Virus record (IMG/VR): IMGVR_UViG_3300035183_000869
Span: 1-38,776 of that record
Length of the DNA: 38,776 nucleotides
Origin: a virus
Direction: 5' to 3' (one strand)
Each line of letters begins with the position of its first letter. Position 1 is the stretch's first letter. The position numbers were made by a program, and so were the translations under genes. Shown here piece by piece: positions 13,221-19,592 of the stretch. Under the pieces are notes generated by a model. That model ran no database searches. It saw only the letters and a program-made list of their open reading frames with translations, and had not been told where the DNA came from.

Positions 13221-13666
13221 GCGGCCCTCCCTGAGAGACGAATGGCGTATTCGGCCAGCACCCGCTCCCGCCGAGGGTGAACCAGCCGGAGCCGCTCGAA
13301 CAGCCGCACTAGACCCCGACCCGGCACTTCGACCTCTGTGTAAATCGGTTCGACGTCCAGCCGGAGCTGCCCGACGAGAACTTTGACGCCGTGCTGGCGC
13401 ATGGCGGCGGAGAGCCTGCGGAGTAGATCGTCGAGCACTGCGGAGGATACGTCGGGCGGGGTCTCGGCCGGTACGCGGCGCATGTGCGTGAACAGGCGGA
13501 CCGGTCGGCGCTCGTATCCGACGTCCAGCGGCGCTGCCCGATCGCCAGGCTCCGTCTCCGCGACAGGTAGCTCCCTGAGGCGGGGGATGAGAACCTCGTT
13601 GCGTGGTGGCTCGTCGGGGATCAGCGCGAAGTCGAAGATGCTCGGGGGAGGAGCGATTTTCGTCAC
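13217..13666 (-). CDS. Hypothetical protein, 149 aa
   Basis: GTG at 13666 overlaps the stop of the small membrane peptide (GTGA) and follows GGGAGGCGGC. The N-terminus is extended and proline-rich (APPPSIFDFALIPDEPP). The middle is mixed, and the C-terminal half has a helix (SSAVLDDLLRRLSAAMRQHG) followed by strand-like segments (VKVLVGQLRLDVEPIYTEVEVPG). No recognised motif. It has no clear paralogue in the window. Confidence 0.6.
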   Translation of the reverse strand: MTKIAPPPSIFDFALIPDEPPRNEVLIPRLRELPVAETEPGDRAAPLDVGYERRPVRLFTHMRRVPAETPPDVSSAVLDDLLRRLSAAMRQHGVKVLVGQLRLDVEPIYTEVEVPGRGLVRLFERLRLVHPRRERVLAEYAIRLSGRAA

Positions 13667-13740
13667 GCCGCCTCCCTCGCGATGAGCCAGGCCAGGACGA
13701 CCACGCCCGAGAACACGAGCCAGGACAGCAGCGGGCTCAT
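13663..13740 (-). CDS. 25-residue membrane peptide
   Basis: One hydrophobic helix (LLSWLVFSGVVVLAWLI, residues 4-20) between MSP and AREAA. It has a strong ribosome site (GAGGAGGAGCG) and 4-bp overlaps with both neighbours. It matches the length of the peptide at 12294-12371 without clear sequence identity, which suggests two independent membrane micro-proteins in the early operon. Confidence 0.55.
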   Translation of the reverse strand: MSPLLSWLVFSGVVVLAWLIAREAA

Positions 13741-14015
13741 CGCTCCTCCTCCTCGGGTGTGACGTGGGCTGCCTCGAGGATGGGGAGCGGGACTCCGAGT
13801 TCCTCGAACAGCACATCCAGGCACTCGCGCTCGTCCTCGTAAGCCTCGTGCGCGCTTTGGGCGACGGTCGATCTCGCGACGACCAGCCATTCTCGGCTTG
13901 CCCCGACCGCGCACTCCCAGTCAGCCTCCCTCAGGCGCTTCACGAGCCACCGGGCAAAAGGCGTTTGCTGCGGCACGGGCTTGAGCTCGAACGCGACCCT
14001 GTAGCTCCGCGTCAT
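13737..14015 (-). CDS. Hypothetical protein, 92 aa, paralogue of next gene upstream
   Basis: It shares a pattern with the 90-residue product at 14012-14284: an initial YRV-x-FEL strand, WL near residue 24, LREA-x-W, WLVVAR versus CLTAV, an AYE helix with a following L, and a final LEELG with P-x-L. The two genes are adjacent with a 4-bp overlap, so a tandem duplication followed by divergence is likely. ATG 14015 follows GGGGAGGGGCG. The function of the family is unknown. Confidence 0.7.
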   Translation of the reverse strand: MTRSYRVAFELKPVPQQTPFARWLVKRLREADWECAVGASREWLVVARSTVAQSAHEAYEDERECLDVLFEELGVPLPILEAAHVTPEEEER

Positions 14016-14284
14016 CGCCCCTCCCCGTGCACGACCCGCAGACCGTGCAGGCGCGGGAACAGGAGACCGAGGTTCTCGAGGACGCCGGCGAGCCACGTGC
14101 GGATGTACTCGTACGCCTCGTCCGCGCTGCACGCTTCACACCGGTGGACAGCGGTGAGGCACTGCGTCTCGCTCAGGGTGAGGACGCGCGTGTCCCAGCC
14201 GGCTTCCCTGAGCTCCCCATCGAGCCAGGTGCCGAGCGCCTTCGGCAGCTCGAACTCAAGCTCAACGCGGTAGAGGGCCTTCAC
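14012..14284 (-). CDS. Hypothetical protein, 90 aa, paralogue of next gene downstream
   Basis: Second member of the tandem pair (see 13737-14015). It has YRVELEFELP at the start, LREAGWDTRV in the middle, then AYEYIRTWLAGVLENLGLLFPRL. It has two Cys (CEAC) that the other copy lacks, which may be a partial metal site. Starts at ATG 14284, overlapping the HTH gene by 4 bp. Second gene of the early operon, so it is among the first proteins made. Confidence 0.7.
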   Translation of the reverse strand: MKALYRVELEFELPKALGTWLDGELREAGWDTRVLTLSETQCLTAVHRCEACSADEAYEYIRTWLAGVLENLGLLFPRLHGLRVVHGEGR

Positions 14285-14451
14285 GACTCCTCCTCTCGCC
14301 TGAGCCGCCGGATGTGCTGGTAGACGCGGGCTCGGGTGAGCCCGAGGATCGCGGCGATGTCAGCAGGGCGCTTCCCCTCGGCGAGAAGGCTCCGCACGAG
14401 CTCGCGGGTCGGTCGCCTCGGGTCCGACTTCTCACGCATCGGCGCTGCCAT
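14281..14451 (-). CDS. Small HTH regulator, first gene of the early operon
   Basis: 56 residues from ATG 14451. The C-terminal two thirds is a helix-turn-helix of the sigma-region-4/Trp-repressor style: PTRELVRSLLAEGKRPADIA followed by AILGLTRARVYQHIRRL. The N-terminus is basic. The promoter -10 box ends seven bases before the ATG, so the transcript is probably leaderless. A dyad (ACCCC/GGGGT) in the promoter spacer is a good candidate binding site for this protein, making autoregulation plausible. No larger CI-type repressor is evident in the window. Confidence 0.75.
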   Translation of the reverse strand: MAAPMREKSDPRRPTRELVRSLLAEGKRPADIAAILGLTRARVYQHIRRLRREEES

Positions 14452-14458
14452 GGTGCGG

Positions 14459-14487
14459 ACGATACACCCCTCGGGGTCGGCTGTCAA
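14459..14487 (-). promoter_or_regulatory. Early leftward promoter, leaderless type
   Basis: On the minus strand the -35 is TTGACA (14482-14487), the spacer is 17 bases and the -10 is TATCGT (14459-14464). Seven bases separate the -10 from the A of the ATG at 14451, the expected transcription start. ACCCC-TC-GGGGT (14466-14477) sits in the spacer as a likely operator. This one promoter can feed 24 genes down to 6577. Confidence 0.75.
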
Positions 14488-14596
14488 CCGTTCTCGCCCG
14501 GGCGTCGGCCACATCTGCGAAGGGTTGCCGGGAGCACGGTGAGATCGTAAGCGACGGGCCTCGCGGCTTTCATTTCGGCGTCGAGATCGAAAGGAA

Positions 14597-14632
14597 AAGC
14601 CGAGGCTCCGAAAACCTCCGGAGCCCCGGCTT
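14597..14632 (-). terminator. Intrinsic terminator of the late operon
   Basis: Arms 14597-14610 and 14619-14632 pair over 14 positions with one mismatch (core GGCTCCG/CGGAGCC) around an 8-base loop. Reading leftward, the stem is followed by TTTTCCTTT. It lies 42 bases past the last late gene and about 110 bases before the early promoter, so it insulates the two operons. Confidence 0.8.
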
Positions 14633-14674
14633 CACCCGGGCCCGGATCTCGCACCACGCATCGTACGCACCGCG

Positions 14675-14965
14675 TCAAGCTCCCGGCTCGGCCAGCAGCC
14701 AGTCCACGAGCGAGGGGTAGGGCGGAGGCCACGCACGGAGGATGATGTCGTGCTCGCGCTCGGGGTGGCGGAGCAAGGGCTCGACGTTGTCGCCGAGCTC
14801 CCAGCGCAGCGCCGAGCCTCGGCTCGCGAGGGTCATGCGGAGCTCACCGGCCTCCCGCCAGCAGGCGAAGCCCTGCTTGCACGCGATCCAGCCGGCGGCG
14901 ACCTGCCACGGCTCACGAGGCTTGAGCGCCCAGATGAAGCGAGGGATGGCGTTGACGGGGCTCAT
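14675..14965 (-). CDS. Hypothetical protein, 96 aa, last gene of late operon
   Basis: ATG 14965 overlaps the upstream stop by 4 bp. The product is tryptophan-rich (FIWALKPREPWQVAAGWIACKQGFACW) and ends in a helix (YPSLVDWLLAEPGA). No membrane segment and no recognised family. It is followed directly by the terminator at 14597-14632, so it closes the late transcript. Confidence 0.65.
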   Translation of the reverse strand: MSPVNAIPRFIWALKPREPWQVAAGWIACKQGFACWREAGELRMTLASRGSALRWELGDNVEPLLRHPEREHDIILRAWPPPYPSLVDWLLAEPGA

Positions 14966-15177
14966 CGCCGTCCGACCCTCAGGACGGGCCAGTAGCGCCG
15001 CCCGATGAGGATGCGCAGGTACGGCGGCCAGCGCCGGTAGACCCAGCGGATGACGTTGCCGCCGTCCTGGCGGTTGAGGTCGCCGAGGCGCAGGTGCTGG
15101 CAGCGGCCCTGGCAGCGTTCGTGCTCGCGATCCTCGTTCCAGCCGTGCTCGTCCACCCAGGCGCGGAAGACGTACAT
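14962..15177 (-). CDS. Basic hypothetical protein, 71 aa
   Basis: ATG 15177 shares a base with the upstream stop (TGATG). CQGRCQH in the first third may bind metal. The last 30 residues are very basic and aromatic (VIRWVYRRWPPYLRILIGRR), suggesting nucleic-acid or membrane contact. No recognised family. Confidence 0.6.
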   Translation of the reverse strand: MYVFRAWVDEHGWNEDREHERCQGRCQHLRLGDLNRQDGGNVIRWVYRRWPPYLRILIGRRYWPVLRVGRR

Positions 15178-15389
15178 CAGCCCTCCCGGAAGCGGGCGAG
15201 CACGTGCGTGCTCGCCCCGCCGTCGAGGATGTCCATCAGCTCGAGGATGGCGGCAGCGGCCTCCTCGTCCTCGGCGCGCCGGCACCCCTCGAGGAGCAGG
15301 GCGAGCGCACCGAGCGCGAGCGTCGGTTGCAGGCCGCCCGCCGCGAGGCGCTGGAACGTGCGGTACAGGTCGGAGCGGAGGTCGTTCAT
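15177..15389 (-). CDS. Hypothetical helical protein, 70 aa
   Basis: ATG 15389 overlaps the metallophosphoesterase stop by 4 bp. All-helical composition (LRSDLYRTFQRLAAGG, LALGALALLLEGCRRAEDEE, AAAILELMDIL). The middle segment is hydrophobic but short for a membrane span. Unknown function. Confidence 0.6.
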   Translation of the reverse strand: MNDLRSDLYRTFQRLAAGGLQPTLALGALALLLEGCRRAEDEEAAAAILELMDILDGGASTHVLARFREG

Positions 15390-16270
15390 CGCGCACCTCC
15401 CGGCCAGTCGTTCGGGCGCGGCTCGTACTCGAGGAGCCACTCGATGGAGAGGGAGGGGGCGAGCCCCTTCGTGGCCGTGCCGAACTCGAGGATGCACGAG
15501 CCGACCACCGAGGAGATGCCCTTGCTCGCCATCCAGTTGGACTGGGCCTGGAACGAGGGGACCATGATGCCCCAGCAGTTGCGGCCCTCGTCGTAGATCT
15601 CGGCGGTCTTGTGGAAGTTGCCCATGACCACGAGGCGCGGTCGCGGCGGCTGCAGGCGCTCGATCCAGGTCTCCAGGCGGTAGGACCGCTGGCGGGTGAT
15701 GCCGAGGTGCGGATGGCAGAGCTGGATCAGCACGCCAGCCACCTCGACGTAGCCGACGGAGCCGAACCGGGACCGCCCGCCTCCGAGGTAGTTCAGGTCG
15801 TCACGCTCGGAGCAGATCGCCTGCACGATGTCGGCCCCCGAGGCCTTCCAGTGGGAGGCGTCGTGGTTGCCGGCGATGAGGTACTGCGGCACGCCGATGT
15901 CCGGGATGCCCTCGAGCGCCGCCTGCTTCTGCGCGTCGAAGCCGTGGGCCCAGACCTCGTACTCGAAGCCGGCGTGCATGCTCGAGGCACCATCCGTGAT
16001 GTCGCCCGGGATGAGCACGGCCTGCACGCGGCGCTTGCGGAAGTAGCGGTAGTGCTCTCGCAGGTACGTCGGCTGCTGCCACTTGGAGCCGAAGTGCAGG
16101 TCGGACACGACCCCGATACGCACGCGGTCCCCCCGGAGGCGAGAGACGTCGAGCTCCGCCTTCGGCGCGGGCGGCTCCGGCCGATGCACCACGTACCCGC
16201 GCTGCTCGAGGACGCCGATGAGCTCCTGCTCGTCGAGGCTGTCGGCGACCAGCCGCTCTACCTCGGACAT
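15386..16270 (-). CDS. Calcineurin-like metallophosphoesterase
   Basis: This 294-residue phosphoesterase has the two-metal site: D57-x-H59 in VVSDLHFG, GD at 89-90 in IPGDITDG, GNHD at 134-137, H186 in CHPHLG, and GNFH at 217-220. It hydrolyses phosphomono- or diesters; the natural substrate (nucleotide, DNA end or RNA) cannot be read from the sequence. The first 45 residues are an acidic/proline extension (SLDEQELIGVLEQRGYVV then PEPPAPKAEL). It sits among late accessory genes. The usual last motif GHTH is GNFH here, keeping the metal-binding His. ATG 16270 is inside the end of the upstream gene. Confidence 0.85.
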   Translation of the reverse strand: MSEVERLVADSLDEQELIGVLEQRGYVVHRPEPPAPKAELDVSRLRGDRVRIGVVSDLHFGSKWQQPTYLREHYRYFRKRRVQAVLIPGDITDGASSMHAGFEYEVWAHGFDAQKQAALEGIPDIGVPQYLIAGNHDASHWKASGADIVQAICSERDDLNYLGGGRSRFGSVGYVEVAGVLIQLCHPHLGITRQRSYRLETWIERLQPPRPRLVVMGNFHKTAEIYDEGRNCWGIMVPSFQAQSNWMASKGISSVVGSCILEFGTATKGLAPSLSIEWLLEYEPRPNDWPGGAR

Positions 16271-16518
16271 GAGCACTCCCCCCTGAGGTGGCGGTCCACG
16301 CTGGTCCGGCCGACATGGACACCGAAGCGGTCGCGCAGGATGCGCCAGACCGTCATGGTGACCGGCCTGCGACCGCTGGCCCTCGCCTGCACGAGCGCCG
16401 CGACGTACTCGGCGGCCGGCCCCTCGAGGTCGTTCGCCCAACACCTGGTGCCAGGTCTGCTGCCCTCGAACGAGGCTGCGATCAGGGCCTCGAGGTCCTG
16501 CTCTCCCCGGTGAGCCAT
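16258..16518 (-). CDS. Hypothetical protein, HTH-like, 86 aa
   Basis: ATG 16518 follows AGGAGGTCTC. The C-terminal half (TVWRILRDRFGVHVGRTSVDRHLRG) has a helix-turn-helix look, with VHVGRTSVDRHL as the recognition helix. The N-terminal half is helical and acidic. It could be a small regulator of late genes, or a terminase-small-subunit-like protein; such proteins in actinobacterial phages often have this kind of W-x-I-L-x-x-FGV...S-x-x-R motif. It overlaps the metallophosphoesterase by 13 bp. Confidence 0.6.
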   Translation of the reverse strand: MAHRGEQDLEALIAASFEGSRPGTRCWANDLEGPAAEYVAALVQARASGRRPVTMTVWRILRDRFGVHVGRTSVDRHLRGECSCPR

Positions 16519-16526
16519 GAGACCTC

Positions 16527-16694
16527 CTATGCGTCTACGTCCCAGTCGTGCTCGCACCAGAGGCAGTGCAGCCAGACGTGGGCACGCTTCCCCTTCGCGG
16601 TCGGAAGCTCCAGCCTCCTGACGACGCTCGCGTCGTAGCCGCGGGCGGGGCAGGTGAAGCCCGCAGCGGTCCAGGCACCATCACGCCCACCCAA
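16527..16694 (-). CDS. Small Cys/Trp protein, 55 aa, TTG start
   Basis: The coding frame ends ...WLHCLWCEHDWDVDA with a C-x2-C pair, and CPARGYD appears earlier, so one zinc site is plausible. No ATG or GTG start exists in frame after the upstream gene. A TTG at 16694, seven bases from AGGAG, gives 55 residues and a 14-bp overlap. The start is uncertain but the frame is sensible. Confidence 0.5.
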   Translation of the reverse strand: MGGRDGAWTAAGFTCPARGYDASVVRRLELPTAKGKRAHVWLHCLWCEHDWDVDA

Positions 16695-16944
16695 GGTGCG
16701 TCTCCTGATACGCCCGCGCCAGCGCCCTCCACGCCACGTGGACCAGTGGGTGCTCGTGCGAGTCCGGGTCCTCCAGCTCGCCGACCTCGTAGCGCCGCAG
16801 GTGCCGGTACATCGCCTCCAGGTGCGACGGGTCCTGCTTCCAGTGGACCTTCTTGCCCTCCGCACGCTTGCGCGCACCGTCCTTGGTCGGACCCATCAGC
16901 AGCCTGAGGAACTCGCGCAGGATCTCCTCCTGTTCTTCAGTCAC
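16681..16944 (-). CDS. Small protein resembling dATP/dGTP diphosphohydrolase N-terminal family (DUF5664)
   Basis: 87 residues from GTG 16944 (AAGGTGA upstream). The stretch KVHWKQDPSHLEAMYRHLRR followed by GELEDPDSHEHPLVHVAW matches the shape of the helical core in the PF18909 family: H-L-E-A-x2-R-H-L, then GE-x-DPDS, then HP-L-x-H-x-AW. Members trim purine dNTPs in some phages. The protein is shorter than usual and may be only part of the active unit. The call is from pattern memory and needs a profile search. Confidence 0.4.
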   Translation of the reverse strand: MTEEQEEILREFLRLLMGPTKDGARKRAEGKKVHWKQDPSHLEAMYRHLRRYEVGELEDPDSHEHPLVHVAWRALARAYQETHLGWA

Positions 16945-16997
16945 GACTTGTCACCTTGCGACTTGAGTGGGTTCCAAGCGGGACGACCGGGTAGCCC

Positions 16998-17234
16998 TCA
17001 TTGCTGAGCAGCAATATCGGCCTCCCCGAGGGTGCGGATCTCCATCACGCAGACGCGCGGGATGGTCGTGACGGCGCGCCACTCCTCCTCGCCGATGCGC
17101 TCGCCGGCGACCGAGACCGCCGCCGCGTCCCGCGTGTCCAGGAGCCAACCCGTGGTCTCCACGGTTGCCAGTTTCGGCACCTCGTCCATGGCGAACGTGG
17201 CGTCGAGCCAGGTGACCGTGACCAGCTCGGGCAT
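16998..17234 (-). CDS. Hypothetical protein, 78 aa
   Basis: ATG 17234 shares one base with the upstream stop. Beta-rich sequence (ELVTVTWLDATFAMDEVPKLATVETTGWLLD) followed by RIGEEEWRAVTTIPRVCVMEI. It resembles small single-domain beta proteins with no assigned role. A 16-bp palindrome (ATTGCTG-AG-CAGCAAT, 17000-17015) overlaps its last codons. Confidence 0.6.
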   Translation of the reverse strand: MPELVTVTWLDATFAMDEVPKLATVETTGWLLDTRDAAAVSVAGERIGEEEWRAVTTIPRVCVMEIRTLGEADIAAQQ

Positions 17235-17602
17235 CAGCTCTCCTCCTCGTAGGTGACGTCGAAGTGGGAGAGCGCCCAGCTGTAGAGCGCGAGCAGCCCG
17301 CCGAGGCGCAGCGGACGGTCGAACCCGAGCCAGGTCGCACCGATGGAGCCGGTGAGGGCTCCGATGAGAGCGAAGGTCAGCCAGCGTGGGAGGTAGTAGG
17401 CGGTGACGTAGGTGAGCGGGGGCAGGGCGTCGTCCTTGCGCAGCAGCGCGATGCCCTCGGGGATCCCGAAGCAGATGGCGGCGAGGACGGCCCAGGCACG
17501 GAAGGGAACGAGGAAGGCGGCGGTGATAAGGCCGACGGCCACGATGAGCCACATCGCGAGCCAGGGCCTCGACCATCGCGAGGGGCGCTCAGGCGAGGTC
17601 AT
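17234..17602 (-). CDS. Multi-pass membrane protein, holin candidate
   Basis: 122 residues with three or four membrane segments: LAMWLIVAVGLITAAFLVPF (about 15-34), AWAVLAAICFGIPEGIALL (36-54), WLTFALIGALTGSIGATWLG (74-93) and a weaker GGLLALYSWALSHF. Basic N-terminus (MTSPERPSRWSRPW), acidic C-terminus (TYEEES). Located three genes after the endolysin in the same operon, as expected for a holin of the multi-span type. The small 74-residue protein at 17792 is a rival holin candidate, and the two may act together. Confidence 0.55.
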   Translation of the reverse strand: MTSPERPSRWSRPWLAMWLIVAVGLITAAFLVPFRAWAVLAAICFGIPEGIALLRKDDALPPLTYVTAYYLPRWLTFALIGALTGSIGATWLGFDRPLRLGGLLALYSWALSHFDVTYEEES

Positions 17603-17795
17603 CGGCCCCCCTCAGGCCACGGAGCCAGGCGCGCATCCGTCGGGCCTCCCACCAGACCCGCAGGCGCGAGGGGCGCTGCGACGCGGGCTTGCGCTCGCAC
17701 CACGCGCAGGTCTCCGGCGTCACGATCAGCCCCTCGCGGACCTCGGCGGTGGACCAGTGCCCGCAGTCGTGGCGCGTGGAGACCTGCCACGTCAC
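17589..17795 (-). CDS. Small zinc-binding protein, 68 aa
   Basis: GTG 17795 overlaps the upstream stop by 4 bp. CGHW (residues 11-14) and CAWCERK about 20 residues on form a likely C-x-H...C-x2-C zinc site. The C-terminal third is strongly basic with Trp (RLRVWWEARRMRAWLRGLRG), suggesting nucleic-acid or membrane interaction. It lies between two membrane proteins of the lysis region. Unknown role. Confidence 0.6.
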   Translation of the reverse strand: MTWQVSTRHDCGHWSTAEVREGLIVTPETCAWCERKPASQRPSRLRVWWEARRMRAWLRGLRGADDLA

Positions 17796-18016
17796 GGAGC
17801 CGCCCTCCGCCTCCGGGTTGTGGATTCCAGGCGCTCCAGCCGGTCGGCCACGCGCTCCAGGGCGACGCGGACGTCGGCGAGCGCCTGCGTGTGCGAGGAC
17901 ATGTGGTTGCCGAGGAAGACGAGCACGTCGCGCATCGTCCGGCGCAGCGTGCGGGCGACGTAGACCAGGCCCACGATCGCGGCCACTCCGACGGCGAGCT
18001 GGTCCCAGGCCGGCAT
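17792..18016 (-). CDS. Small membrane protein with coiled coil, holin-like
   Basis: 74 residues: an N-terminal membrane helix (LAVGVAAIVGLVYVARTL, about 7-24), then a basic turn and a long amphipathic helix (ALADVRVALERVADRLERLE), ending basic (TTRRRRAAP). This layout is common for small phage holins or pinholin-type proteins encoded beside the endolysin. The start overlaps the endolysin stop (TAATG), so the two are coupled. Confidence 0.55.
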   Translation of the reverse strand: MPAWDQLAVGVAAIVGLVYVARTLRRTMRDVLVFLGNHMSSHTQALADVRVALERVADRLERLESTTRRRRAAP

Positions 18017-18678
18017 TATGCCTTCCCGTCCCTCCACGCCCGGAGGAGCTGGCGGCACGTCTTGACGCCCGCCGAGGCGAGGACGCGCTGCATGTAGACC
18101 GGGTGACGGACGCGGTAGGCCCGCAGCTTCCTGAGCGCCCGGGCCTCGGACCATGCATCCGAGTCGTCATCGAGCTCGAAGTGCATCGCGTCGACGCGAC
18201 CGTCCCGGACCTTCTGCCCGGCCCGCAGCAGCATCCTGCGGACCAGCCGCACCTTCTCGTCACTGGATAGGGGATCCGTGTCGTCCCAGGTCGCCCCCCA
18301 ATCGAAGCCAGCGCTGAGGAACGCCGAGACGAAGCGCAGGCCATCGAGCAGGCCGAAGCGTGTGAAGTCCGTCTCAAGCACGCCGTCGTCCCGCATCGGG
18401 TTCTCAGCGGGCCGGATGTCCAGGGCCCTCGGCCAGCTGTGGTAGCTCCAGGACGTGGTCGAGCCCCGGATGGGTCGGCAGGCGTATGTCTGGATGTCGG
18501 AGAGGTAACCGGCCTGTCGGCGTTGGACGAGAAACCGACCGTAGTCGGTGCGAAGCGCTAGCAACTCGGCGTACTTGACGGGATAGATCCCCGCTGGGTG
18601 CCAGGTCGCATCCGCCCCGAAGAGCTTGATTGTCACCCGGTCGCTCTGGCACGGCGGTCCCCATCGCCCCCAGGTCAT
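18016..18678 (-). CDS. Endolysin, M15-type peptidase
   Basis: 220-residue peptidoglycan peptidase of the VanY/L-Ala-D-Glu (M15) type. The zinc ligands are H80 and D87 in SYHSWPRALDIRP and H166 in DAMHFEL. The WG-x-W segment (FDWGATWDD) between them is typical. It cuts peptide cross-links in host cell wall at lysis. No signal peptide is evident, so it depends on a holin. No separate wall-binding repeat is visible; the last 40 residues (VYMQRVLASAGVKTCRQLL) form a helical tail that may serve binding. The start follows GGAGGCTGAC. Confidence 0.85.
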   Translation of the reverse strand: MTWGRWGPPCQSDRVTIKLFGADATWHPAGIYPVKYAELLALRTDYGRFLVQRRQAGYLSDIQTYACRPIRGSTTSWSYHSWPRALDIRPAENPMRDDGVLETDFTRFGLLDGLRFVSAFLSAGFDWGATWDDTDPLSSDEKVRLVRRMLLRAGQKVRDGRVDAMHFELDDDSDAWSEARALRKLRAYRVRHPVYMQRVLASAGVKTCRQLLRAWRDGKA

Positions 18679-18679
18679 G

Positions 18680-18859
18680 TCAGCCTCCGGTGCTCCTGAT
18701 GTAGACGTCCTCGCGCAGCGCGAAGGCGGGCTCGCCGTCGGCGCTCATGCCGTCCCAGGCGAGGCGGCCCGCTCTCCGGGCGTCCCGGACCAGGCGGGTG
18801 GCCTCGGCACGGGACAGGCCGGGCCGCACGGCGGCAGCGACCATCTCCTCGGTGGTCAT
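18680..18859 (-). CDS. Hypothetical protein, 59 aa
   Basis: ATG 18859 chosen (CAGGTG five bases upstream); an in-frame ATG at 18889 would add 10 residues but lies inside the 18881-18899 palindrome with no ribosome site. Helical sequence (TTEEMVAAAVRPGLSRAEAT, RLVRDARRAGRLAWDG), then a short strand-like end. It may be winged-helix-like. Between tail genes and the endolysin. Confidence 0.55.
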   Translation of the reverse strand: MTTEEMVAAAVRPGLSRAEATRLVRDARRAGRLAWDGMSADGEPAFALREDVYIRSTGG

Positions 18860-18880
18860 GAGCACCTGTCGGTGCAGCAC

Positions 18881-18899
18881 ACCTGCCATATGGGCAGGT
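18881..18899. promoter_or_regulatory. 19-bp inverted repeat before the lysis genes
   Basis: ACCTGCC-ATATG-GGCAGGT has perfect 7-bp arms. It lies in the 52-bp gap between the tail proteins and the lysis region, one of few gaps in the late operon. There is no T-tract, so an operator or RNA-structure role is likelier than termination. Confidence 0.4.
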
Positions 18900-18911
18900 A
18901 AGCAGGCGTGT

Positions 18912-19592
18912 CTAGGGCAGCCGTCTTCCGAGGATCTTGCTCGGGTTGGGCGGGGTCGAGGTGAACTGCGGAGCGCCGAGGTAGGTGACCGAGAGGCGCT
19001 TGCCTGCGGCGAGCAGCGTGAGCGAGGTGCTCCCGGTGTGGCCAGCCACGAGGCGGATGCGAGTGTTCCCCGGCGAGATGTTGAGCTTGCCCATCCACAC
19101 GACCTGGACATCCGTGGGGGCCCCGGGAACCGCAGCCACGCGGACGATCTGCAGCGTGGCCCAGGTCGTCCCATCGTCGGACCGGTGGAGCTCGAGGCGG
19201 CGGCGGCCCGTGGAGTCGGAGGAGAACCGCACGGCACCCACGATTAGGTAGACGCCGTTGCCGTCGGGGCCCCGCGCGTCGAGGAAGACGGAGTCGGAGG
19301 CAAGGTTCGGTGTGAAGTTGGGCGTGGAGTACCCGGACTGGTTGAACCCCACGACGGTGTCGCTGTCATCATTCGGCACGCCGGTCTGGTCGTTCGTGCT
19401 CGTGACCGTGCAGCCCTCCGCGAGCAGCGCCAGAGTTGACGTGCCGGCCCAGGCCATCTCGGTGTCGGCGAGCGCGTAGGGCGCGACCTCCTCGGGCCAG
19501 GCGAGCTCCGGCTCGGGGGAGCACCGCAGCGTCTCGAACGGTGAGGGGCGGCCCTCACCCGGGATGCCGATGAGCCGGTGCCACTTCGTCAC
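18912..19592 (-). CDS. Tail-associated structural protein, 226 aa
   Basis: GTG 19592 overlaps the upstream stop by 4 bp. The mature part is beta-rich with Thr/Ser/Gly runs (CTVTSTNDQTGVPNDDSDTV; VYLIVGAVRFSSDSTGRRRL; TRIRLVAGHTGSTSLTLLAAG), typical of a beta-sandwich virion protein. The N-terminus (HRLIGIPGEGRPSPFETLRC) is extended. By position it belongs to the tail-fibre/tail-tip group with the 583-residue protein and the tailspike. A precise role cannot be given. Confidence 0.6.
   Translation of the reverse strand: MTKWHRLIGIPGEGRPSPFETLRCSPEPELAWPEEVAPYALADTEMAWAGTSTLALLAEGCTVTSTNDQTGVPNDDSDTVVGFNQSGYSTPNFTPNLASDSVFLDARGPDGNGVYLIVGAVRFSSDSTGRRRLELHRSDDGTTWATLQIVRVAAVPGAPTDVQVVWMGKLNISPGNTRIRLVAGHTGSTSLTLLAAGKRLSVTYLGAPQFTSTPPNPSKILGRRLP

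Noticed and set aside
15050-16513. Rightward frame over the metallophosphoesterase (487 codons)
   Set aside because: The opposite strand carries the full phosphoesterase motif set.
17000-17015. 16-bp palindrome ATTGCTG-AG-CAGCAAT
   Set aside because: It lies on the last codons of a gene with no nearby promoter; might be chance.
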